NCBI RefSeq assembly: GCF_963583255.1
Contig: NC_084814.1
Coordinates: forward strand, 18,329,164-18,393,163
Length of the DNA: 64,000 nt
Origin: Pyrus communis
Lineage: Eukaryota > Streptophyta > Magnoliopsida > Rosales > Rosaceae
Direction of reading: 5' to 3'
The notes below the pieces were generated by a model. That model did no database searches and was not told the DNA's origin. It saw only the letters and a list, made by a program, of their open reading frames with translations. Numbering within the stretch: position 1 is the first letter of the stretch; every line of letters begins with the position of its first letter. Below, piece after piece: positions 11,908-21,512 of the stretch. Made by a program: the position numbers and the translations under genes.

Positions 11908-12378
11908 GGGCCTGTTTGGTATCTTATTTGAAAATTTGTATTATTTCTCAAAACATTTCTTAAGAACATTTCTTGAAAACAATTTTCTTTAAGACTCAAA
12001 AACTTGATTGGTTTGCGATTTAAAAATTTTAAATCTTACAACTTAAACTAAACAAAAAGATCTAAAAAGAGAGGATCGTAGGATAGGGAGAAACATGAGA
12101 AATGAGGAAAGAAAGTAAAAGATGATTGAAGGAAAGAAAAAGAAGAGAGGATCAGACGAGATAGAGAGGAAGATAAGTGAGAGAAAGAACTGAGAGATTG
12201 AAAATTGCGAATTGGAGGAGAGACGAAAAAAGTTACCTTTAAAAACTCTAAAAACTCACTTTTTATGTTTTTAGATAATAAACTATATTTTTTAGTTAGC
12301 TAAGTTTTTAAGACCTAAAATTTGAAAATTGTTTTTAAGTTTAAAAAATGAAATTCAAGTAGAGTACCAAACACGTCC
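11908..12378. mobile_element. PIF/Harbinger-like (Tourist-type) MITE
   Basis: The 471-bp element starts GGGCCTGTTTGGTA and ends TACCAAACACGTCC, giving imperfect inverted termini. It is flanked on both sides by the trinucleotide TAA (11905-11907 and 12379-12381), the target duplication typical of PIF/Harbinger elements. There is no transposase, so it is non-autonomous. Confidence 0.85.
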
Positions 12379-12546
12379 TAAGTTTTTGTACTGTTTTCAT
12401 GTTAGTCCGGTGCTTATGCATCTGATTCTTTCGTAGAATCATAGCTGAAATAGAACAAATTGCTACAGAATCCTACCAGGAAGTGATTCAATACACCATT
12501 TTCCCCCCTTTAATTTGCTGATTTTCCTACATCTATGTAACACATA

Positions 12547-13069
12547 GGCCCTGTTTGGCAGATCGGATAAAGGATCGGATAAGATTAGTTATACGGACTC
12601 GGGTGTTTGGCGTTCACTCGTACTAAATAAGCGCCGGATTAATTTAACCGGTCGGATAGGATAACATGGTATACACCTGCTTAATAAAACCAACCAAAAC
12701 GCCTGGATTATTTAGTCGGGGAAGAAGAATATGGGAGAGAAAGGGAGGGAGTTTGGGGGGTGTGGCGGAGAGAGCTGGGGAACAATTATTTGGAATTCTT
12801 CTACAGTCGGGGAAGAAGAAGGGAGAGAGAGGGAGGGTGTTTGGGGGGTGCGGAGAGATCTGGGAACAAAAAAATGATTTCACTTTTTTCAAATTTTTTT
12901 TTTAAGTTTGATGCCTCCTATCTAGTATAATATCAAACACAGTATAAATAATACGGTCATTAGTCCGATACTGCACCAAACATCTTACTAATTTAGTCAG
13001 TACTATCCGGTGGCTATTTATCCTATCCAACGGAAATAGTTAGTACAATCCGAAATGTCAAACGAGGCC
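12547..13069. mobile_element. Second TIR MITE, about 523 bp
   Basis: Left end GGCCCTGTTTGGCAGATCGGAT and the inverted right end GGCCTCGTTTGACATTTCGGAT match at 17 of 22 positions. The subterminal arms also pair over more than 100 bases. ATA flanks both ends (12544-12546, 13070-13072), but a 3-bp match is weak evidence. The centre is purine-rich and produces a spurious open frame. It is probably Tourist-like, but the superfamily is uncertain. Confidence 0.75.
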
Positions 13070-13279
13070 ATAAGCTCCACTTTAACAAGTCTATTCTTAT
13101 CCAAGAATCCATAGGTGCTTTTCGTTCAAGTGCTTTCTTCTGTGCGCGCGCTTTTTGCACTTGGAACTTTGTGATGACTTAGACTTCATTAGTTTATTTA
13201 TTTATTGGTGGTCGTCGCATGGAACTTGGTAGTGTCTAGTGAGGGTGCCCTTGCGTCATTGCTTCTCCAAATACAGTAA

Positions 13280-13282
<3 letters not shown>

Positions 13283-13336
<54 letters not shown>
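13283..13336. repeat. (AT)n microsatellite
   Basis: A 54-base AT array with no interruption. Confidence 0.97.
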
Positions 13337-13337
<1 letters not shown>

Positions 13338-13907
13338 TTTTTTTAAAGTATGGTTTGGTAATAATATCTGTAATTATCTAAATGCATAATCTGATCATAT
13401 CCTTTCTGATTCAGACTTTAAATTTTCCACAACTCAATTGCAATTCTTCTTCCAAATTTGACCAACCTAAACGAAGCTAATAATCATTTTCCCTTTGAAA
13501 GGTGGGATGAACTTGGCCCTTTTTAAGTACTCAAGGTTTCAAACTTCCAAACTCCAAAAGAAGATACTAATTCAACATTTTATCTTTCATTTTGTCGTTA
13601 AATAAAGTCAAATGCGATAATTCACTGCTTACATTTTGGTCTTGATTACAAAATCAAAATATATATTCACAATTAGGAAACTTCTTCTTACTTTTAGATT
13701 GGATTGTGGGACATTACACTTAAGATTTAACATTTCTTTTAACAATACTCTAATAATTATAAAATTTAAATCTAATGATTAAAACACTTGTAACATTATC
13801 GCTATGAAAATATCATGTGTTGAGCTGCACCGAAACTATGTTACAAAAACGTAGGACCAGATAGCACATGGTGTGATGTCTTGAATTGATGAAGGCCAAT
13901 TTTTAGG

Positions 13908-14103
13908 AATGAGAATCATCTCCAGATCCTCTTTGTGAGAATCCTTAGGATTCTCAAATTGTGTTTGTTTATCGTACATCGTGCGGCTAATTTTTCTCAG
14001 GTATTATTTATATTTAATTTTAAATAAAAGTATTTAAAATAATTTCTAACCGCACGATGTATGATAAACGGACACAATTTGAGAATTCTCGAAATCCTCG
14101 TAG
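13908..14103. mobile_element. Hairpin MITE, copy 1 of a two-copy family
   Basis: Arms of about 50 bases (around GTACATCGTGCGG and CCGCACGATGTA) fold back on each other across an AT-rich loop. A related copy lies at 37579-37830. The 10-bp direct repeat AATTTTTAGG flanks it (13898-13907, 14104-14113), suggesting a Mutator-type duplication. The right terminus looks about 20 bp shorter than in copy 2, so the flanking repeat should be treated with caution. Confidence 0.75.
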
Positions 14104-14113
14104 AATTTTTAGG

Positions 14114-14521
14114 TCACATGATCCTGACCTCTTCTATTAAATTATTGAACAATCTACTTTTGATATAATGCGCGGGAGAATGGGGGCAATGGGATCCACC
14201 AAGTCATGTTTTATCCAATAAAGCCTACGCAAGCCCTGACGTAGTTCTTCCCATGTCATCCAAGCCAAACTATCCAAGATCGAAGCAAAAGAGTTTAAAT
14301 TTTTTACACCTATTTTGTGTATAGTTTTTATAATTGATTGACATGTTAACAAATTTAATCATTTTTAACTTTATTATCATAAATTTACATATGTTAATTA
14401 ATAAGAAAGATCACACAGAAGTCACACACAAAATAAATGCACAAAATTTGATTTTAAAGCAACAAGACATTGCTACATCTTTTAGTTTTTATCATTTTGG
14501 TTAATTTTCTTGTACTTTATA

Positions 14522-14560
<39 letters not shown>

Positions 14561-16130
14561 CGATAACGTTAATAAGTTAAATTATTAATTATTAGAAGAT
14601 GGATAAGAATCGAATACATACAAAAATACATAAATATGATTGTATACTGTTAATGTGATAAAGCTTCATCTGCTTATGTGGTTTAGGTTTCAATGGACAT
14701 GATTCGGATAAGATGCTAATTAGTGATTGGTAGTGATTAAATAATTTGGATTAAGATCATTGGGACTAAGATATGTGGATCATGATCATTGATCAGTCCC
14801 ATTCCTTGACCCATCTCATTTGTTTCTATTGGAACACCTATTGCTTGTTTATCACTAGCACGTGTTTTATTTCTTTTCGTGAAGGAGGCTTTTTTTCCCC
14901 TCAATTGACTTTACTTTTGGATTCACGTTTTGTGGAGAGCTTTGAGATGGAGGTGTGGAATCAAAATTGTAGACAGAAAAATGAGCGTCGCTTTCAACTT
15001 TTGTTCATAGCTTGACTTTTCCATGCATTATATACATATATATATATATATACACACACACATTAGCAGAGAGCACACAATTTCTCTTAATAAGTGTAAA
15101 TTTTTTTTAATATTACATAATTACTGTTTTGTCCTCTTTATGTAAATATTGTGTATCAAAAGTGAGGGTAAAATTGAAAAAATAAGTATATGATTGTCAT
15201 TTTCTCAAAAAAAAAAAAGACGGTAAAATAGGAAAAATACGAATATGATTGTCATTTTGTCAAAAGGTTCAAAATTACTATTTTGCCCTCCTTTTGTCAA
15301 TAGTGTGTATCAAAAGTGAGGGCAAAATAGAAAAAAAAAAAAAAAAGTTGACAATGAGGGTTCTCTTAATAATATAGAATAGATGAATGAATCATCAGTT
15401 TGTTTATTCTTCTACTTGTTTGTTTGTAATTTTAGAGTTTTCTACGTTTGCAATCTCGATCACTCTACACAGAGGGTATATGCTACGATCCAACTTTCTT
15501 ATTCTTCTTTTGAATTCCATCATTTGATGATAAATTATTTTTAGAGTAATGATACACTTGCCATATATTTGTACTATTATTGTATCATTTTTTTAATAGA
15601 GATGGGGCTCACTAAAATATATGTACGATTTCTAGTAGAGATAGTACAAATGATGATATAAATATGTGATACGAAGAACATTTTTGTTATTTTTATGATT
15701 AAGGTTTTGGATGAGAACCCAAATCATAATGCATCAACCAAAAATTGCGTGCTTGCGTGGCATCAACCAAAAACTTCGGTGCTTGCCTGTCAATGCTATT
15801 TGTTTGCTGCCTAATATCATAGCTCATAAGTGCAGTGTGGATATTTTTTTATAAGGGAAATTCTAAGGAGATTTTTAAATATTGTATTAAAAATATACTT
15901 TAACGAGAGTATTTTTGAGAAGTCTTCTTAATATTTATCCTCTTATAAACTCAGAGATGCAAGATTATGAATAATCATAACTATATAATATTTTTTTTTT
16001 CGACAAAAAAAAAATTGATATATATTTTTTATCTACTAGATAGTCATGGATGCCATATGGTCCTACTAATGCATACGAACTCATGTCTGCAAGTTTGTTG
16101 CTTTTATTATTTTTGGATTTTTATAATAGG
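14114..16130. other. AT-rich intergenic stretch
   Basis: No supported gene. It contains a poly(T) tract (about 14525-14554), a TA/CA microsatellite (about 15037-15061) and an imperfect tandem repeat. In that repeat, a block with GTGTATCAAAAGTGAGGG recurs about 150 bases apart (near 15150 and 15307). Open frames here are short and have no recognisable domains. Confidence 0.5.
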
Positions 16131-16142
16131 AATTCTAAACTA

Positions 16143-16758
16143 TTAATCTTAGGTGGTGTATTTAATTGGGATTTGGAGGAATTTTAATTCTTTTAATAAA
16201 TTTAGGGGTATTCAATCAGGAATTTAAGTGATTCTTTGAAATTCAATATGTATTCAATCAGGATTTTAAGATAGTTTATTAAAATCCTTAGAAATCTGAG
16301 TGTATTCAATTAGGATTTTAAAGAAGTTTATAACATTCCAGGTGTATTCAATTAGAATTTGATTTTAAAGAATTTGAAGAAGTTGAGGAATTAGAGGTAA
16401 TTGAAGAGATTTGGTAGTGTATTTTAAGTATCTACAAATCCCACCTCTCTCTAAGAGATTTTGAGGGAATTGAATCAAAATTTTACCTGGAATCTCTACA
16501 AATCAATTAGACTTCATAAAAATCCATGGATTTATAGATCCATTAAAATCTCTCAAATTCCCAATTGAATACATGGTCTAATGGTATTTCTTTTCACTTA
16601 TAAGTGAGAGCTCTTAGGTTCGATTATTGCCAAAGGCGAACTTAAACCACATTATTGCCAAAGGCGAACTTAAACCACATTATTGCTAGCTTATTGTGAG
16701 GCTTAAACATTCCCCACCCCCTTAGTGTAGATAACATCGTTTGTTTCGGAAAAAAAAA
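16143..16758 (+). mobile_element. tRNA-derived SINE interrupted by a MITE
   Basis: A SINE body at about 16574-16748 has a pol III A-box-like TGGTCTAATGG, a B-box-like GGTTCGATTAT and an A-rich tail (16750-16760). The 12-bp repeat AATTCTAAACTA occurs at 16131-16142 and again right after the tail (16759-16770), like a SINE target duplication. Between the left repeat and the A box lies a separate inverted-repeat element (about 16153-16575) with ends GTGTATTTAATTGGGATTT and, inverted, ATGTATTCAATTGGGAATTT. I infer that the MITE inserted into the SINE head. A 29-base unit containing GCCAAAGGCGAAC is duplicated in tandem within the SINE. Confidence 0.72.
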
Positions 16759-16825
16759 AATTCTAAACTAGTAACAGTGATTAGTTAATAACCAAGAAGA
16801 GAATCTCAATCAAGGTGTCATATTA

Positions 16826-17186
16826 GGCTCTTTAGCTAAAATAGTCTATGAGATTGACATTTCTCCTTTGTGTTTCTGACATTGAAAATTGAGAGAATGG
16901 TTCTTGAATTTGTCTACCGAAAATCATTTCGGTTATTCCATGAAAAATCTGTCAATATCCTTGTTAAGTGATAAAGGGGTTAGCTTTACAAAAATACCCT
17001 TAAAAATGGTCATGTAGTCATTCACGTGACAAATTTAACAAAATTTTTTACAGATAATATTTCACGGAAGGACTAAAATGATTTACGGTGGATAAATTTA
17101 AAGACAATTTATATATATTTTTAATGTCAGGGACTAAAGTGAAAATGACTTATGCCAAACCCATTGATTATTTTAACTAAAAAGGC
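16826..17186. mobile_element. Fold-back (Mutator-like) element, about 360 bp
   Basis: The left arm from GCTCTTTAGCTAAAATAGTC and the right arm, inverted (TGCCTTTTTAGTTAAAATAATC), pair for roughly 145 bases with many mismatches. There is no coding sequence. Flanking 9-mers are only partly similar, so the target duplication is not secure. Confidence 0.6.
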
Positions 17187-18351
17187 ATGATATTTTAGTA
17201 AACTATATACATATATATTATATAACATATGTGTAGTGACTAGTGACTATGCTGGTGGGACACAAAATTTCATAGAACTAAACATCGGTAGATAACGTTC
17301 CAAGTCGACTGGAAAACGAGTTGTCTGAGCAATTAAACAATGACAAGGATTGTGCTTTCAGGCATGGGCTCTGCCTTATCTCATTGGGACCATGCCTGCT
17401 TATAACGCTTGGAAGAAAATACGGTCCGTACTATCTAGTTGCACATAAAGTCTTGGAACACGTGGAAAATAAGACGTGCTTCAATATTATATTATATTTA
17501 TGCTCACAATCGCAAGAAATATGATTATACGACGTGCATGTAAGAGAAAGACCAGTCTCCTTGAAAGAAAAATGGAAAAAAAGGGAAACTGTGTGAATTA
17601 GTCCAACTTACGAGCCAAGTTCCAATTCGCGTCCTTTTCAGGATCACAACTTTTCCGATCTTGTCTTCCTATCTAGCTTTTTGTGGTACCACATATAAGG
17701 ATTAGGTTCCTACTTACTTGGACGATATAATCAATTTCTTCAAAAAACAATCAGAATCGCTTTGTCAGTTTTGGATTTTGAATCTTCCTTACGTTATTCC
17801 CACACCCCCCCCCCCCCCTTTTTTTTCTTTTTTTCTCTTGGTTTTGTTTCGTTGCATCTAAACAATATGAGTATGCATGCGTTTTAGAAAGTTTTGACAT
17901 GATCTCTGACTTTTATCAGTTGGTCATGAAACGTCCATGGAAAGAAGATAAGCATGACGAGCTGGAGTAGGTGGTCTTGCTTAATTTGATGACTACATGC
18001 TAAAGAAAAAGTTCAAACAAATATTAATCCATGATTTAATTATTTTTCTGGATCAGCATGCATAATTTATTTTCTTTATAGATGTACGTACCCTTGTTTT
18101 TATCATTTTCTGTATGCAGATAATTAGTATTTTTCATGTCATATGTACACATTTTTGAATGAACAAATTAAATCGATCTTCTCATCCCAAACGGCCATGA
18201 TCTTTGGACTTTAATTAGACTCGACCCTTGAACATTGGAACCCTAATCCTTGATCCGTGACCTGGTCTAGGAACTTGAACCCAAACCCTAGAAGGTTACA
18301 ATGAAATCAAGGTCAATTTCACCAAATGAAGTTGCTTTTTTTTCTTCTTCA
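17187..18351. other. Intergenic stretch without a supported gene
   Basis: AT-rich sequence with one C/T homopolymer pair (about 17803-17836). The small open frame at 17321-17524 has no ATG-linked gene structure and no family I recognise. Confidence 0.45.
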
Positions 18352-18473
18352 AGGAACTGTTATTAGCACTCTAAAAATTTCATTCTACATTCTTTATAAG
18401 TGTATTTTTCTTTCTAATTATAGAGAGTTTGGAGTGTTAAACGAGATTTTTTGAGTGCTAATAACAATTCCCT
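18352..18473. mobile_element. Short hairpin MITE, about 120 bp
   Basis: The arm starting GGAACTGTTATTAGCACTC is inverted at the right end (GAGTGCTAATAACAATTCCC), and most of the element folds on itself. No coding capacity and no clear target duplication. Confidence 0.7.
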
Positions 18474-18912
18474 TTCTTTATTGTATTGTTAATTCCTGTA
18501 ATTAATCGAATCGAAAAGGAAGAATGCAGAGAATAACACAAGGGGGATATTTGGTCATTAAATTGTTGTGTATATTGTTTTTCTTTATACAACGATATTG
18601 TGCTATAAAGGATGGGAATTCTTCATCACATGGTAAAAATAATAAAAAGACAATACAATAATAGGTTTGGATACCAATGAGTATTTGATCTTTCCTTTAA
18701 GAAAAATGAAAGGAGGACTGCACGTACTATTTCTGGTAAAAATTTAGTTCCTGTAAACATCAATATATCGTTTTCACGATGTGTTAAGGAGCGAAAGTAA
18801 AATAAAATGAGCCACACAGAAGAAAACAAGAATGTAGGAGTTTGATCTGCAAGGTACTAATTTCTCTTTTGTATTCATTTTATTGTGTCTTTTTAGATAA
18901 GACCGTTTCTGA

Positions 18913-19113
18913 TCAGTTTGCTTTATTTGTGTTCTCTAGCATGATTACAATAAGGAATAGAGCCAGCCCAGAATAAAACGTGTAGATTTCACTTCCCACA
19001 GGTTTGAGAGATTTTTCAGCGTATTTGAAACACGGAAACATATATTTTTTGTCCTCCAGAAGTTGGAATTTTGGCAATGCCACTTTCTCCATCACTTCAT
19101 CAGAAGTAACGTT
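18913..19113 (-). pseudogene. Possible coding fragment of unknown family
   Basis: A minus-strand open stretch encodes about 66 residues. It includes KVALPKFQLLEDKKYMFPCF and ends in a hydrophobic segment near YTFYSGLALFLIVIML that could span a membrane. The mix of residues looks more protein-like than neighbouring noise, but I do not recognise the family. A stop codon precedes it and the next upstream stretch is broken. It may be an exon remnant or chance. Confidence 0.2.
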
Positions 19114-19709
19114 GTTATGTCATAATATAAAAATTAAGAGTGTAGTTCATTTTGAGATTTCGTTCTCACATGTGGATTTGACTAACTTCCTCTTCAACTT
19201 ATGACTAACAAATTTTTTGCTTCTATAATGTTATAATTTCATTTATGAACTCGTTGTTTGCTTATATTAAATCATTTGATATAATATGCCCATACATACC
19301 TTACCATTGATATGGTATGCCCTTTATAGTTGATACAACCAACACTTCACCTATTCGTGCTATATAAACTCAAGCTTTCCATACGTCCAATGATTTAAAG
19401 GAAGTGCTTCACTATGTGCACGTACTTATGAACCTACATATGGACACAATTGGGGACAAACACGATTGTGCACATTTTGAGCCTAATTCGACATTTTGTA
19501 CCAGTAAGGATACCAACTTGCTTTTCTCGTCCCACAAAAATTAGAAAAACAAAACACTTTCAAGTAAGGTTATTGATTAGATGAGGGGCATATTTTCTAT
19601 ATCTTAAGAATAAGAAGGAAAAAACTTCAAACAAAATAACGTTATTTCTAAAAAAAAACATATTAATATAGACGCCTTAGTTTATAATTTTCAAGACTAA
19701 ATGTTTAGA

Positions 19710-19931
19710 CTCGTTTGGATGTAATTTTAAAATGACTGAAAGCGCTTTTAGAGAAAATATTTTTGGGTTTCAAAAGCACTTTAAGTGCTTTCTGTAAGAA
19801 GCACCGATTATGTGCTTGTTCTAGGAAGCACTTTAAGTGCTTTTATTTATTTGCAGCTTTATTAATAATTGGTTCTAAAAACATTTTCACCAAAAGTGCT
19901 TTCAATCATTTCAAAAGCACATCCAAACGAG
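19710..19931. mobile_element. TIR MITE, 222 bp
   Basis: The exact inverted termini are CTCGTTTGGATGT and ACATCCAAACGAG. The inside holds several AAGCACTTTAAGTGCTT palindromic blocks. No open frame and no convincing target duplication. Confidence 0.8.
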
Positions 19932-20108
19932 CTATATGCATTTTAGAGATTTAATTAAACTTTTTTTCGTATAATTTTGGTGCCACACTATTAGAATTAA
20001 TCATTTCTTGTACCAAAATTAGTTAACATTCCACTGCCCCATATTTCTAATATCTCACGCCAAAAAGAAATGCACAACTTATTGAGACAAATTCCTGTAT
20101 ATAATCTA

Positions 20109-20292
20109 ATTTTTTTTTGGATGAATTCAGGGTATCCCCCGCATGTAGGTGAGGACTAATCCCTTGACCTGGGTCGGATCCCATTCGGGGGGCAAGCTCT
20201 CCCAATGATGGCTACTCCATTCCCAAGGCTCGATCTTGAGACATTGCTTAAGGGGAATAAGCTCCTTACCACTTGAACCACCAAGCATTGGT
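20109..20292 (-). mobile_element. tRNA-derived SINE, minus strand
   Basis: This 184-bp SINE is flanked by the perfect 11-bp repeat TATATAATCTA (20098-20108, 20293-20303). On the minus strand it starts with an A box matching the pol III consensus (TGGTTCAAGTGG), has a B-box-like AGATCGAGCC about 50 bases on, and ends in an A tail seen as T's next to the left repeat. Its body differs from the SINE family at 16.6 and 35.8 kb. No coding capacity. Confidence 0.87.
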
Positions 20293-20990
20293 TATATAAT
20301 CTAGTTTTTTAATTACCCTCTCCCTCTTAAGAGATAATTGTGAAAATAAAAATGTAGTTAGATACAATTTTATTTTCACAATAATCCCTACAATTTCGTA
20401 ATGATTATTTACAATTAATTTTTTTTTTCAAAAACTGTTTAAAATATGTTCAAATCCCACGAATTCTAACTAATATATAACGTGTACAAAATCAAATGTA
20501 ATAAAAAATAATGTAACAATATCAACAATATGTATCATATCAAACATACCAAAACTGCAAATAAACATACCTATCCACAATTTTTACAAATTCAAATGTA
20601 CCCAACAATAATATACACATATATGTTGTACTTGTACCTAATAGTTGTTTCTCAACAATTATAAGTTAAAAAAAAAAACAGCAAAGAAAAACAGTTTGAA
20701 AAAAAGAAAAAAAAAAAAAAAAAAAAACTAGACAGTACATTTTATGTTGGATCCCCAACCATTTGGGAAAAAATCCATAAAAACAAACAATTTGGAAAAA
20801 GAGATATTTAATGTTTGTCGGACATAAACAAATTAGTTTGATTAAAAAAATATATTAAAAAAATATATAATAGAGCTAATAACTAATATCTCCACTACTA
20901 GCAAAAAGGAAATATGATAAATTCGAAAAAATATATAATAATGAAATGTACTTTAAATTTATAAAAAATACCGAGGTAGTTATTAGTTAA

Positions 20991-21177
20991 GAAATTGGAT
21001 CCCCTTCGGATCCATATATACTAAGCCTGCTAAGCAGACAATACAGGCCGTTGAAATTTGATCTAACGATTACAATTATTATAACTTTTAGAGAGCCTCC
21101 TATTTGTAATCGTTGGATCAAATTTTAATGATCTAGATCGCTTGCTTAGCATGCTCAATTTTATTGGATCCGGTTCC
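20991..21177. mobile_element. Mutator-type MITE upstream of methionine gamma-lyase
   Basis: The 187-bp hairpin element is flanked by a perfect 9-bp repeat, ATTAGTTAA (20982-20990, 21178-21186), the length typical of Mutator-like elements. Inverted termini are GAAATTGGATCC and GGAACCGGATCC. Inner arms around GATCTAACGATTACAA pair with TTGTAATCGTTGGATC. It ends 336 bp before the start codon of the next gene. Confidence 0.85.
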
Positions 21178-21403
21178 ATTAGTTAAATCACTTTACTCAA
21201 ATCTTAAAAAGACACCATTCTTTAATTTAAAAAAAAATGAAAAAACTGTAAGTGATTCTTATTTTCTCTGAAAAAATTATTAAAAAAGGAAAAAAGAAAA
21301 AACGTGTATGCACATTAATTACACCGCAGCAACAGAAGGGATTCCAGATTAACCGCAGAAAAAAAATTGACCAGATTCACTGTACCTTTCAACCTCTGTT
21401 TAC

Positions 21404-21413
21404 CTATATATAG
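21404..21413 (+). promoter_or_regulatory. TATA box of the methionine gamma-lyase gene
   Basis: CTATATATAG lies 109 bases before the ATG. With the usual spacing of about 30 bases, transcription would start near 21440 and leave a leader of roughly 70 bases that is C-rich, as in many plant 5' UTRs. Confidence 0.7.
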
Positions 21414-21512
21414 AAGATATTACATTCCCCCGAAAGCACAAACCATCTCCTCCTGTCCCTTTGATATACCTCCCCCCAATCCAATCCTAAACTCCCTTAG
21501 CAATCACCAAAC

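Noticed and set aside
12644..12905. Open frames on both strands near 12.7 kb
   Set aside because: They arise from the purine-rich centre of a MITE.
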